Positions 23,341-31,415 of a DNA stretch of 64,000 bases are shown piece after piece. Position numbers and translations under genes: made by a program. Where the stretch lies: positions 124,001 to 188,000 of IMG/VR virus record IMGVR_UViG_3300033388_005412, one strand, 5' to 3'. How positions within the stretch are numbered: position 1 is the stretch's first letter; every line of letters starts with the position of its first letter. This stretch comes from a virus. The notes under the pieces are model-generated. The model did not search any database. It was not told where the DNA came from and saw nothing but the letters and a program-made list of their open reading frames with translations.

Positions 23341-25316
23341 AAATGAATGTCATTAGTGACCTGATTGTCGCTGAGTTCCTTTATAAAGGAATTGGCGAAA
23401 AGTTAAGGGAAACGGCGAAATTGAAAGGTGCTGAGAGAAAACATGTAATGGGTAGGAGCCATCACATAAGTTTTCTAAGAAACAGGCCGAATTTAAGAAG
23501 GATATTCGAAAATACCTTTACAATTATGAAGGACAACGGTAGTTATACCGATGATGAATATCTTGATGTTTGTAAGAGGGCCAGGGAATCCGGTTATGTG
23601 CCGCAATGGAATGTTAAACGTGCTCATGGAGGAGGCCAGGGCGCTCATGCATGCGGTAAAATAGAATTCGGTAAATCTCAGATCATAGAAGATATCCTTA
23701 AAGAGGATAATATGCTGGAAGAATTTAGAAATCTTCCTATTGAGAAGAGATTAAATAGAATTCAGAAGCTTATAGGTGAGATGACAAGGTTTAAAACAGA
23801 ACCTAAAGTTAAGATTGGGTTTGCCGCCAAAACATACAATGGTATTGTATGGGCAAAACCGAGCTGGATGAGGCTTAATGGTATCTCAATGGGCGCGAAG
23901 ACCACAAATGTGTTAAAGTCTCTAATTATGCCTCTGGAGGCCTTGGAAGTGACTGATTATGACATGCTTGTGAGTCCGGAGGAAAATAAATTTAACTTAA
24001 GTGAGGAAAAGCTTGGTTGTTTAATCAGGTGGGTTCCAAGATTATCACCTAAATCTTTGTTCAGCAGGAACTTAAGAAGGAAGTTTTCAGATAAGCTTGG
24101 AAGAAATCCCCAGATGAAATGGGATTTATTAAGCTTGGTTAATCATATTCCGGATGTTGACTTGTCACATGAGAGGGATATGTACGAGAAGGGGCTTATC
24201 ACAGAAGAAGATGTAAAGGCTTTATTCGGTTATGAAAAGAATGGAGAAACAGTGATTCGCCCGGTAGGTAAGCGTATCCTGGCCGGGGAGTCTATATTTC
24301 ATCCGGATATATGGGTAGAGCTTGAAAAACCTTTTAAGAAAATGGTTTTGAATAAGCTGCAGCCGAGAATCAAGGGTATTTATGGAGTGGCTATGCCGAA
24401 ATCCATGTTAAAAATGATACCGAATGAGGCGATTTACTATAAAGCATGGGTTACGAGGTATCCCTGGGTTCTTCCTATTCTTACAAAGATAGGTGTATGG
24501 GAAGGTATGATATTTGTTGATGAAGAGTTATGGGAGATGTTTGGTGGTGATTTTGATGGTGATCAGGCAGCTGCATTTGATTGGGATTCTTTGACAACTG
24601 ATCTCTATCTGGATAGGGATAAAGAGTGGCTGAAGAAGGCCATGAAGATGCCTGTTAAAGAGCCGGCTAACTTTGAAGGCAGAACAGAAGAAGAAGTTAT
24701 AGCTAAGCAGCTTAGTCAGTATTCAGGCTGTGGAACTGTGTATAATAATGCTATGACTATAGTGGATGCTGCCAGGGCCGCGGAGTGGAAGTTTAATGAT
24801 CTTGTAAAGCTGCAGGCTTATTTGTATGCTAACATAGTTCAGCCTTTTATAGATGGGTTCAAATATAAAGGCGCCAACCATGTACCAAGTCTGTATGACA
24901 TGGTTACAAGAGTTGATGATAAGTTTGATTATCTTTCTATGAAGGAAACAATGAGACTTCGTGATTTTTATAGAGCAATAAGAAGCCGCGGTAGTTTTAT
25001 GGATTTAACTGATGTGGCTAAACTCGCCAACGCTGATTCTAAAAGCTTTTATGAAAGAGTTGTCTCTATCTTCAAGGGGTGGAAAAGAGGTGATTATATC
25101 CCGGTTCCCGCGCTTGATGAGACCATCGCGAAAACAGTGAAAACCAGTTTTGTGAAGTATGGCCGTAATGTTGAGGCGAGATATGATAGCTTTAACTATT
25201 TGATAACAAGTACTGAAGTACTGAAGGAGGTAATAAGAAATTGTTATGAGAGAAAGGATTACAGTTTGGCTGAGTATTTAGTTGTGAAATTGAATGTTGT
25301 TGCAGAGGAGGTGTAA
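23331..25316 (+). CDS. DbDGD-motif RNA polymerase-like protein (double-psi beta-barrel type), copy 1
   Basis: 661 aa. FGGDFDGDQAAAF at about 405-417 places D407-F-D409-G-D411, the metal-binding DbDGD triad of RNA polymerase beta'-type barrels. The stretch before it (AWVTRYPWVLPILTKIGVWEGMIFVDEELWEMF) has the strand order of beta' sequence preceding NADFDGD. After it come SGCGTVYNNAM, VDAAR and NIVQPFIDGFKY, recalling the downstream block of eukaryotic RdRP/QDE-1 and YonO-like enzymes. About 28% shorter than YonO. DNA- or RNA-templated RNA synthesis is inferred. The N-terminal 270 residues match nothing I recognise except its paralogue at 48127. SD is AGGAGGAAAAA. Confidence 0.8.
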   Translation: MEMKMNVISDLIVAEFLYKGIGEKLRETAKLKGAERKHVMGRSHHISFLRNRPNLRRIFENTFTIMKDNGSYTDDEYLDVCKRARESGYVPQWNVKRAHGGGQGAHACGKIEFGKSQIIEDILKEDNMLEEFRNLPIEKRLNRIQKLIGEMTRFKTEPKVKIGFAAKTYNGIVWAKPSWMRLNGISMGAKTTNVLKSLIMPLEALEVTDYDMLVSPEENKFNLSEEKLGCLIRWVPRLSPKSLFSRNLRRKFSDKLGRNPQMKWDLLSLVNHIPDVDLSHERDMYEKGLITEEDVKALFGYEKNGETVIRPVGKRILAGESIFHPDIWVELEKPFKKMVLNKLQPRIKGIYGVAMPKSMLKMIPNEAIYYKAWVTRYPWVLPILTKIGVWEGMIFVDEELWEMFGGDFDGDQAAAFDWDSLTTDLYLDRDKEWLKKAMKMPVKEPANFEGRTEEEVIAKQLSQYSGCGTVYNNAMTIVDAARAAEWKFNDLVKLQAYLYANIVQPFIDGFKYKGANHVPSLYDMVTRVDDKFDYLSMKETMRLRDFYRAIRSRGSFMDLTDVAKLANADSKSFYERVVSIFKGWKRGDYIPVPALDETIAKTVKTSFVKYGRNVEARYDSFNYLITSTEVLKEVIRNCYERKDYSLAEYLVVKLNVVAEEV

Positions 25317-25317
25317 C

Positions 25318-25854
25318 ATGGATAAAAGACTTTTGATTGGATTAGGTATTATAGGCGGCGCGCTTGGTGTCGTTGCCTATAAAAAGAGAGAAGAGCTTGC
25401 TGTGTTTGGGAAGAAAATGCTGAAAGCGTATATGATAGGCGCCAGACAGCATGAGGAATATATGTATGGTGATCCAGATGCGGCAGTTGGTGATATGCTT
25501 GATGGCGTTGGTGAACTTGCCAGGGCTGATGATAAGTATATCTCACATTTCTTTTCGTTTCATGCGACAGGTGTGACGTTTAAAGATAGACAGGATCTTA
25601 TAAGATATACGAATAAGGACACTGGCTTGCATTTTAAGAAGAATCCTGTTGAAGAAGACAAGAATGCTGTGGCGATTGTGGATGATCATAGTAGAATTCT
25701 TGGTTGGGTTCCTAGAACCATAGCTCCGCATATAGGTGGTAAGATGGACAAGGAGTTGATTAACATAGTGTCATGGAGAAAAGTAGGTGGGGAGAATGAT
25801 TATAAGTATGGTCTTGTTATAACTGTTGATGATAAAACAATTGAATATGCTTAG
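25318..25854 (+). CDS. Membrane-anchored HIRAN-domain protein
   Basis: 178 aa from the ATG at 25318 (GAGGAGGTGTAAC upstream). One N-terminal hydrophobic helix (about 5-20). Residues about 78-170 fit HIRAN: FHATGVTFKDRQ, then NAVAIVDD, then LGWVPRTIAPHI. HIRAN domains recognise DNA ends and stalled forks in helicases and nucleases. It starts 2 bp after the polymerase-like gene, so the two are probably co-translated. Confidence 0.78.
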   Translation: MDKRLLIGLGIIGGALGVVAYKKREELAVFGKKMLKAYMIGARQHEEYMYGDPDAAVGDMLDGVGELARADDKYISHFFSFHATGVTFKDRQDLIRYTNKDTGLHFKKNPVEEDKNAVAIVDDHSRILGWVPRTIAPHIGGKMDKELINIVSWRKVGGENDYKYGLVITVDDKTIEYA

Positions 25855-26066
25855 GTGTAGAGAGTTTATTCAAAACCCGGAGGATTCCCATTCTGAATAC
25901 CTCGCCCGGCAGAAGGCCGGGAATATGAAAGAGAAGAATCAGAAACGGACTCTTGTGAAGGGATTACACGTTTTTCCCATGAAAAATTGGCAGAATTACA
26001 CGTTTTTGACAGGAAGAATACAATTTGTTGAAGTAAAGAATGCCCATATAGGGTGAAGGAGATAAG
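25855..26066 (+). other. Gene-free spacer with hairpin and 13-bp direct repeat
   Basis: CCCGGC-AGAAG-GCCGGG (25905-25921) forms a strong hairpin, and ATTACACGTTTTT occurs twice (about 25963 and 25995). A 76-codon open frame crosses here but has no SD and covers the hairpin, so I do not call it a gene. Confidence 0.5.
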
Positions 26067-26360
26067 ATGAAAACAAGAGAAGTTGAGCTGTTCATTGATG
26101 ATGAACTGATTAATCTGGTGGTTGATGAGCATGATCAAATCATAGCGCCGGAAGAGTACAAAGAAGATTCATTGATTGATCTGATACAGTATGAACATGA
26201 TTATGCGATTGAAATTGGTAGTGTTGAGTGGCTGGAGGGGATACGCAAAGCCAGGAAATTAAAGGCCGCGGCCCAGACTGCGGCATGGAACGATTTGGTC
26301 CCGGAGAACGGCCATCTGAAGAAGGACGGATACATAGGAGGAGCAGATGAAAGAAATTAA
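26067..26360 (+). CDS. 97-aa acidic hypothetical protein
   Basis: ATG after AAGGAGATAAG. Acidic first half, helical Ala/Lys-rich centre. Last codons supply the SD of the next gene (AGGAGGAGCAG). Unknown. Confidence 0.7.
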   Translation: MKTREVELFIDDELINLVVDEHDQIIAPEEYKEDSLIDLIQYEHDYAIEIGSVEWLEGIRKARKLKAAAQTAAWNDLVPENGHLKKDGYIGGADERN

Positions 26361-26562
26361 AGCATGGGAGACCAGTGATGATATGATTTTCGATTCAAAG
26401 AAAGATGCGAGAATTCATCAGCGGTTTATTGATTTCAAGCGTAGTGCCGAAAACTTTGTTGAGAAACATATGTGTCATGAGAATGATAAAGACGACGTCC
26501 TGAGAATGCTGCTTGAGCATAGACGTGAATTGTATGATATGCTCAAAAAGGCCGAAGATTAA
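26347..26562 (+). CDS. 71-aa charged hypothetical protein
   Basis: Opens with WETSDDMIFDSKKDARIHQ, reminiscent of small phage proteins that begin with a W-x-T-x-D-G-x-x-F-x-x-x-x-x-A-x-x-H strand-helix pattern. Helical C-terminus. Ends the operon just before a long hairpin. Confidence 0.7.
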   Translation: MKEIKAWETSDDMIFDSKKDARIHQRFIDFKRSAENFVEKHMCHENDKDDVLRMLLEHRRELYDMLKKAED

Positions 26563-26568
26563 TGCAAG

Positions 26569-26627
26569 GACTGAAGCATAGAACGAAGCATGGAACGTCA
26601 TTCCATGCGATCTTCTATGCTGCAGTC
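26569..26627 (+). terminator. Long imperfect hairpin after operon
   Basis: GACTG, AGCATAGAA and GCATGGAA pair in nested order with TTCCATGC, TTCTATGCT and CAGTC over 59 bases with a 5-base loop. It could terminate transcription or act as an initiation or processing structure. Confidence 0.55.
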
Positions 26628-26639
26628 GTGCAGTTATGT

Positions 26640-27040
26640 GATTTTTGGCACATAAATCATGAAAAAGGGTTGATTTACTACTATATATATACTTAACTTA
26701 TAATATATACTAGTAATTTATTATAATATGTTATTATAATAAAGAAACCTAACTAGAATATACATAACAATTATAATAAATCTTATTATAATAAAAAAGC
26801 TTATTAAAAATAGACACTATTATTATAATAAAATATCATAAGTCTATTAATGATATACTAGTATAATACAGTCTATTTAGGACTCATTTGACGAATCTAT
26901 CATCAGAGTCCAGTAGGGGCTACACTTGGACTCATATGATAGCCGCGAGGATACGTTACAGCTAAGAATATAACTGTGCAAATACTATTTAATAGTACTT
27001 TATAGTACTTAATAGTACTTAATAGTATTTGATTCAAATG
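26640..27040. repeat. AT-rich repeat region, candidate replication origin
   Basis: From about 26680 to 26880 the sequence is almost pure A/T, with TTATTATAATAAA-type palindromes repeated at least five times. A 15-bp inverted repeat (26897-26911 with 26928-26942) and four to five AATAGTACTT units (about 26985-27035) follow. No gene is visible in the 617 bases between 26562 and 27180. A DNA-unwinding element plus iterons is the simplest reading. Confidence 0.5.
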
Positions 27041-27179
27041 AAGTTGGCGGAAAAGGGTCTCGCCTACTGCTATATATTGATTTTAAGATGGTACGATATG
27101 GTTCGTTTTCAGCATAAAAGGGGTCTTAGGCCTCATTGTGTGATGGAGACAGGAATAGGGGTGTTAAAAGGAGGTTGTT

Positions 27180-27350
27180 ATGAGTGATACACATGATGAT
27201 AATGACAAAACAGCTGGTATTATAAAGAAGCTGAAAGATATTGTCAAAGATAAGGATGAAGAGATAACGCGTAAGAATCATCGTATTGATAGTTATGAGA
27301 TGAAGATCCGCGAACTTGAGAATGAGCTGTACGGGAGGATTGATGAGTAA
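27180..27350 (+). CDS. 56-aa coiled-coil-like protein
   Basis: ATG after AAAAGGAGGTTGTT. Continuous charged helix with heptad-like Ile/Leu spacing. Overlaps the next ATG. First gene after the repeat region. Confidence 0.62.
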   Translation: MSDTHDDNDKTAGIIKKLKDIVKDKDEEITRKNHRIDSYEMKIRELENELYGRIDE

Positions 27351-27585
27351 TTTGGAAAAATTCAATATAAATGAGCAATTATACTATCACGGAAACTTTC
27401 TTGAGCTTGATGAATCAATTGCGGAAAAGGTTGATGAGGTAGTTAATCAGGAAATCAATGAAATGTTTGGTGATATTGTGAAGAAAGTGAATAAAATAAT
27501 AGAAGATAGGACTCTTAAAATCAAAGTGGTATGGAAAGATTCGAAATGGGATATTTCAGAAAGGAAAGTCGGCAATCCGGACTGA
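27343..27585 (+). CDS. 80-aa acidic hypothetical protein
   Basis: I choose the ATG at 27343 with ACGGGAGGATTG upstream. Acidic, helical with a beta-like end (IKVVWKDSKWDI). Unknown. Confidence 0.66.
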   Translation: MSNLEKFNINEQLYYHGNFLELDESIAEKVDEVVNQEINEMFGDIVKKVNKIIEDRTLKIKVVWKDSKWDISERKVGNPD

Positions 27586-27607
27586 AAATCGCCGAGGGAG
27601 GTAAAAA

Positions 27608-27817
27608 GTGCAGATAGAGATTAAAAAAGAACTAGTTAAGAAATTTGAAGACCTGAAAGTGGAAAGAGGGGATGGGTCCCCGGTAGACCTGGGTGATTAT
27701 GTAAATGGAGTCTTATTTAATGATTTAGCAATGGTAAAAGAAATTCTCGATAACAATCCCGGCCGTAAAGATAAATCTCCCGGTAAAGCTGGCGGCCTTG
27801 ATGATCTTCCTTATTAG
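27608..27817 (+). CDS. 69-aa hypothetical protein (GTG start)
   Basis: GTG at 27608 behind GAGGGAGGTAAAAA. Amphipathic helices, then a Gly/Lys-rich tail ending DDLPY. The ending resembles the acidic tip of single-stranded-DNA-binding proteins, but no OB fold is visible. Confidence 0.65.
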   Translation: MQIEIKKELVKKFEDLKVERGDGSPVDLGDYVNGVLFNDLAMVKEILDNNPGRKDKSPGKAGGLDDLPY

Positions 27818-27851
27818 TCCATTAGTTTGTTGGTTTATTAGCCCATTAGTA

Positions 27852-27949
27852 TTACACTTTAATGTACAGAAGAATGTAAAAGTCTTTGCACTTTGATGTA
27901 CAGAGAAATGTAAAAAATGGTTTACATTTTAATGTACAGAAGAATGTAA
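27852..27949 (+). repeat. Three 28-bp imperfect palindromic repeats (operator/iteron array)
   Basis: Copies at 27852-27879, 27886-27913 and 27922-27949 follow TTACA(T/C)TTTAATGTACAGAAGAATGTAA. Starts are 34 and 36 bp apart. Each has inverted TTACATT/AATGTAA ends. A TATAAT lies at 27992, so the array could control the promoter of the 28.1-32.7 kb operon. Confidence 0.62.
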
Positions 27950-27991
27950 TTTCTCGACGGTAAAAATAGTAAATATGTTTGTTCCGGTGTG

Positions 27992-27997
27992 TATAAT
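27992..27997 (+). promoter_or_regulatory. Candidate -10 box TATAAT downstream of the operator array
   Basis: TATAAT with no matching -35 at 15-18 bases. The three 28-bp repeats end 43 bp upstream, which would suit activator-dependent transcription. Confidence 0.35.
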
Positions 27998-28013
27998 GAA
28001 ACCAGAGAACAAT

Positions 28014-28092
28014 ACAACAATTATCAATATTAATGTTAAATATCAGCGGTAATGATAATCATTAACAATGACATCGATATTGATATTGTTGT
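28014..28092 (+). repeat. Long interrupted palindrome in the 5' leader
   Basis: ACAACAATTATCAATAT pairs with ATATTGATATTGTTGT across 46 bases that hold an inner TTAATG/CATTAA pair, giving a 79-nt A/U-rich stem just before the first ribosome binding sites (28093-28120). May regulate translation of the operon or serve as a DNA site. Confidence 0.5.
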
Positions 28093-28117
28093 AAAGGAGG
28101 AAAAATGGGAGGAATAA

Positions 28118-28321
28118 ATGACACTTAAAAGATGTATTGAGATTGGAAAGGCTTGTGGATTAACAACATTAGGAGAAGCATATGATAATATTGACATACA
28201 TGCCATTAGTTTATTTGGTTATTATGATATCAAAAAGGAACTTACTAAATTAAGAAGTGAAATTCTGAAAAAATATAATCAGACTTCAATCGATAAATGG
28301 ATTGATGATATAAAGATATGA
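28118..28321 (+). CDS. 67-aa hypothetical protein
   Basis: ATG after GGGAGGAATAA. A 7-codon ORF (28105) shares this SD region and might couple. Alpha/beta protein of unknown function. Ends on the ATG of the next gene. Confidence 0.68.
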   Translation: MTLKRCIEIGKACGLTTLGEAYDNIDIHAISLFGYYDIKKELTKLRSEILKKYNQTSIDKWIDDIKI

Positions 28322-28806
28322 TTTATGTTTTAAACTTCAGGGATATTGTGCCGGCAGGTGTAACGACTGTTAATATTACGAGTCGTTCTACTGGATGGTC
28401 AAGAAAGTTAAGTCCTTTCTTTCTTGGACCTGTTATGATAAATGATAGAAAGTGTATGAATGTTGAAAATGCCTGGCAGTTCTCAAAGGTTTATCCTGAT
28501 CATATTGATAGTAATGGTGATCCTACTGAAGAATACTTTATATGAAGAAATAAAGGATATTCTGATACTTGGGTTCACCGCCGGCCGAAAGGCAGAATGA
28601 AACCTGAGTATGCATGGCTGAATGGAAAAAAGCTGGGATATATTGAGTCAAGAAAACAAATATATATCCCTTTGTATTCTGAAGCTGTTCAGAATGCTTT
28701 GAAAATGTCATGGACTGATGTTGTGAATGATTCATCCAGAATAATGGGACATGGATTTGTTCTGAGTCAAATACTTAGAGAAAAAAGTGGTATTCTATGT
28801 ATATAG
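28318..28806 (+). pseudogene. DUF6939-like phage protein interrupted by an in-frame TGA
   Basis: The frame from the ATG at 28318 stops at TGA 28543-28545 after EEYFI and continues in the same frame with RNKGYSDTWVHRRPKGR to a stop at 28806. Total length would be 162 aa. MNVENAWQFSKVYPDHID before and KLGYIESRKQIYIPLYSEAV after the stop read as one continuous domain, and the stop falls where a Trp is likely. TGA is a normal stop elsewhere here, so this is a nonsense mutation or programmed readthrough. Confidence 0.7.
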
Positions 28807-28839
28807 ATTTAGGATATCCCTTGAAGGAGAGTTATTAAA

Positions 28840-28962
28840 ATGGAATTTGTAATCGCTCTTATATGGATTTTATTGATTTTTATTCATTTGAAGCTTTATG
28901 ATGTAGACTTGAATGTGAAACGCATATTAAGAGAATTAGAAAGAAATAAGGAGGATGAATGA
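28840..28962 (+). CDS. 40-aa single-span membrane micro-protein
   Basis: ATG after AAGGAGAGTTATTAAA. Hydrophobic residues 3-17, then a charged tail. Overlaps the next ATG. Plausible small membrane protein. Confidence 0.55.
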   Translation: MEFVIALIWILLIFIHLKLYDVDLNVKRILRELERNKEDE

Positions 28963-29255
28963 GTTTCAAAGATGATGTAATGTTAGGATTAGAAAATGGT
29001 CATATCAAAGAAAAAGTTAAATTTTTGCCGGAATGTCAGGGTGACTTACAAGGTGAAAAGTCTAAAACTTATTTTGTATTACCAGACATGGGGAATCCAT
29101 TACAGGACCGAGTATATATTACTCCGGTAAATCGAAAAGAAGGAGAAGAGACTTTTAGATACTCATATTCAAAGAGTTTAAGTTATTCGCCTGTTACAAA
29201 AAAGGATATTAATTCATATAGACAAATGCATTATCCTTTAAGGAGAAATAAATGA
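28959..29255 (+). CDS. 98-aa hypothetical protein
   Basis: ATG after AAGGAGGATGA. Strand-rich centre (KTYFVLPDMGNPLQDRVYITPV) and Tyr/Ser-rich second half. Unknown. ATGA coupling downstream. Confidence 0.7.
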   Translation: MSFKDDVMLGLENGHIKEKVKFLPECQGDLQGEKSKTYFVLPDMGNPLQDRVYITPVNRKEGEETFRYSYSKSLSYSPVTKKDINSYRQMHYPLRRNK

Positions 29256-29563
29256 GTGTTATTAATTATAAGGATTTAAAAGAACATCTTGGTCATCGAA
29301 TAGTTTGTGTTAGTTATGAAAGTCCCGGAGAAAATAAAGAGAACATTGCACTGGAATGTGAGGATTGTAATGAAGTTCTTTTGGATTTTGATAAAGAGGA
29401 AGTTGCCGATTCTAAGGAGCAGACTGCCGATTTCAAGACGGAATGGTCAATAAAGATAAAAGAAATTACATTAAAAATACGGGGTTGGTTATTTGATGGT
29501 GTTGATGTTCGTGCTATTCTGAATGAAAATGAAAATGATGTTTATTGGCAAATGCACGATTAA
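29252..29563 (+). CDS. 103-aa acidic protein with CxxC
   Basis: The segment ALECEDCNEVLLDFDKEE resembles small phage proteins with a zinc-knuckle-like CxxC followed by LLDF. The remainder is a charged alpha/beta tail. SD is AAGGAGAAATAA. Confidence 0.68.
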   Translation: MSVINYKDLKEHLGHRIVCVSYESPGENKENIALECEDCNEVLLDFDKEEVADSKEQTADFKTEWSIKIKEITLKIRGWLFDGVDVRAILNENENDVYWQMHD

Positions 29564-29573
29564 GGAGTGAAAA

Positions 29574-29870
29574 ATGACTAAAATATTAATAAATCCGCCA
29601 CCGAAAGATGGCCGTTGTAATTGCTGTGGTAAAAAAGCTAAATTAATTAAAACATTTAGGGCTATGGCCCCGAAAGATGATATCAGAGAAACTCTTATTA
29701 ATGAAGTTGATGACTGGAATAAATTATTTATGCATAATAAAAGATTAGCAGCAGACTTGTCTTTTTATGATCAATTAGTAAATACAGTTGAAGCAAGCTG
29801 GGAATGTAATGATTGTATATCACTAGAAGGTGAAGAGTTTTATAATAAACAAGAAAGTAGAAATGAATAA
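29574..29870 (+). CDS. 98-aa zinc-ribbon-like protein
   Basis: CNCCGKKAKLIKTF at the start and WECNDCIS near residue 85 supply four Cys for one metal site. The middle is helical. SD is AAGGAGTGAAAA. Unknown role. Confidence 0.7.
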   Translation: MTKILINPPPKDGRCNCCGKKAKLIKTFRAMAPKDDIRETLINEVDDWNKLFMHNKRLAADLSFYDQLVNTVEASWECNDCISLEGEEFYNKQESRNE

Positions 29871-30081
29871 ACCTGAAAAGAAAATTTGCAGTATGTCATA
29901 TACCGCATCAAAAGAAGAGAGTTATAAAAACATAGGATATAATCAAGCTATTGATGATTATGAAAAGTTTCTGCCGACTGAAGATGATTTACGACTTATA
30001 ATCTCTGAATTTACAGGATTTGATAGTGTAAAAGATAAGCTATCTAACATTCTTTCAAAAAGAATAAGAGGTGAAAAATGA
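29863..30081 (+). CDS. 72-aa hypothetical protein
   Basis: I prefer the ATG at 29863, which overlaps the previous stop, over a GTG 33 bases upstream. Polar, helical. Coupled to the next gene by ATGA. Confidence 0.58.
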   Translation: MNKPEKKICSMSYTASKEESYKNIGYNQAIDDYEKFLPTEDDLRLIISEFTGFDSVKDKLSNILSKRIRGEK

Positions 30082-30395
30082 GTGATAGAATAACTGTGGC
30101 TAACGGAAAATATACTGTTATTATGTATGATGACGGTAGAATGGAAGCGCTTAGACATGGCGAAAAATGGCAGGAATCTTTAAGCAGTAATTTGATAGGA
30201 ACATTAGCTAATGATTTATTAGAGGCTCGCGCAGAGTCAACGAGATTGACGAAGGCATTAGAAAAGATAAACAAACTATCCGCAAATCCATTAACAAAAA
30301 CAATGGGTAAAGAAAGGATAGATTTATTAAGAGGTATTGCAAAGATATTTGACATTACATTTAAAGAACTTGCCGAATATAAGGAGGATAAATGA
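30078..30395 (+). CDS. 105-aa protein with the recurrent AEYKEDK tail
   Basis: Small beta start (ITVANGKYTVIMYDDGRM) then a helix with LLEARAESTRLTKALEKI and a final KELAEYKEDK. The tail's nucleotides contain the SD (TATAAGGAGGATAAATG) of the next gene. Similar tails occur at 30922, 36399 and 55336. Confidence 0.68.
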   Translation: MSDRITVANGKYTVIMYDDGRMEALRHGEKWQESLSSNLIGTLANDLLEARAESTRLTKALEKINKLSANPLTKTMGKERIDLLRGIAKIFDITFKELAEYKEDK

Positions 30396-30922
30396 AAAAC
30401 AAACAAAATATGTTGTTTAATGGTATAAAATTTTTAATTGCTGATGAGATTAAAAATGATAAATGTGGGGTGCATTTTATAAAAATGTCTAAGTTTTTTA
30501 ATCGTATTAAAATAAAGATATGGCTTGAACGTCCTGGTTTGTTTATCGGGTATCATGGTCGAAAGATAGATGATATTCAGGCAAAAATTGAAGATAATTT
30601 TAAATTAAAAGTAAAATTTGTATTAAAAGATTATGAACCTCTGCCAATAGATTTGAACAGTAATTTGATAATACCATTAGCTAGTGATTTATTAGATGCG
30701 CTTACAGAATCAGCGAAATTGGCGAAGGCATTAAAAAAGTATGGACAACACGATGAGAGTTGTATTGCTTGTCAGTGGCGAGAAGGACGACCGACTGCCG
30801 ATGGAGGATATGAAAGTCTGTTCGGTTATGGAAAAAATGCCAAATGGTATAAGCGTAACGAATATCCAGAATGCACTTGTGGATTTGCCAAAGCACTCGC
30901 AGAATATAAGGAGGATAAATGA
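30392..30922 (+). CDS. 176-aa protein with AKLAKALKK helix and AEYKEDK tail
   Basis: The N-terminal third resembles a KH-like small domain (RPGLFIGYHGRKIDDIQAKI, with a GxxG-like GYHGRK loop), so RNA binding is possible. Then LLDALTESAKLAKALKK, a Cys-containing insert (CIACQW, CTCGF) and AKALAEYKEDK. Coupled on both sides. Confidence 0.66.
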   Translation: MKNKQNMLFNGIKFLIADEIKNDKCGVHFIKMSKFFNRIKIKIWLERPGLFIGYHGRKIDDIQAKIEDNFKLKVKFVLKDYEPLPIDLNSNLIIPLASDLLDALTESAKLAKALKKYGQHDESCIACQWREGRPTADGGYESLFGYGKNAKWYKRNEYPECTCGFAKALAEYKEDK

Positions 30923-31170
30923 AAATGCCGGATGAATGCTCGAATTGTGATTATGTTAAAGCGTGTTATTGGGAAGAATCCTGGCCGTTATGTATCCGTA
31001 ATCCAAAATCTAACTTAAATTTAGTAGGACAGTTGGCGAAAAGATTGAAGGTTATTGATAAAAATATAACGATTATCTTCATGCCTAATCAGGAAGTTCA
31101 GATAAGTGAAGATGATAATATTCCGACGAATTATGATTTTAGCGATGCGTCTGATAAGGAGGAAAAATGA
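30919..31170 (+). CDS. 83-aa protein with Cys-rich start
   Basis: CSNCDYVKACYWEESWPLC near the N-terminus looks like a small metal site. The rest is alpha/beta. SD is AAGGAGGATAA. Unknown. Confidence 0.66.
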   Translation: MKMPDECSNCDYVKACYWEESWPLCIRNPKSNLNLVGQLAKRLKVIDKNITIIFMPNQEVQISEDDNIPTNYDFSDASDKEEK

Positions 31171-31406
31171 TAAAATCAAAATTGTATAAAGTTGAAAATC
31201 CGGCTGTTGAAGACGGCATTGAAGTATGGTTGGTTGTGGCGAAAACAAGCGTGGAAGCAATGCAGATGGTAAGAAATACATTAAATGAAAAAGCATTAAA
31301 ATATATTGATGAGGCTGGAGGTTTTGATGTAAAAATAATCGAGCCGAAATATGGTATTACTGATTATATCAGCTGGTTTATCCCCGCTGGAGGACCCGGA
31401 GTATAA
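31167..31406 (+). CDS. 79-aa hypothetical protein
   Basis: Beta strand-helix-beta layout (LYKVENPAVEDGIEVWLVVAKTSVEAMQMVRN). SD is AAGGAGGAAAA. Unknown. Confidence 0.68.
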   Translation: MIKSKLYKVENPAVEDGIEVWLVVAKTSVEAMQMVRNTLNEKALKYIDEAGGFDVKIIEPKYGITDYISWFIPAGGPGV

Positions 31407-31415
31407 GGAGGAAAA

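Noticed and set aside
25826-26056. 76-codon plus-strand open frame after the HIRAN gene
   Set aside because: No SD, it crosses a strong hairpin and a direct repeat, and its start lies inside the HIRAN gene. I treat the region as non-coding.
27852-27949. CRISPR array
   Set aside because: Three 28-bp repeats are separated by only 6-8 bp, too short for spacers, and no cas genes are in the window.
28318-28806. Genome-wide recoding of TGA to Trp
   Set aside because: Dozens of genes end in ATGA or TGA overlaps with the next start, so TGA works as a stop. The single in-frame TGA is treated as local.
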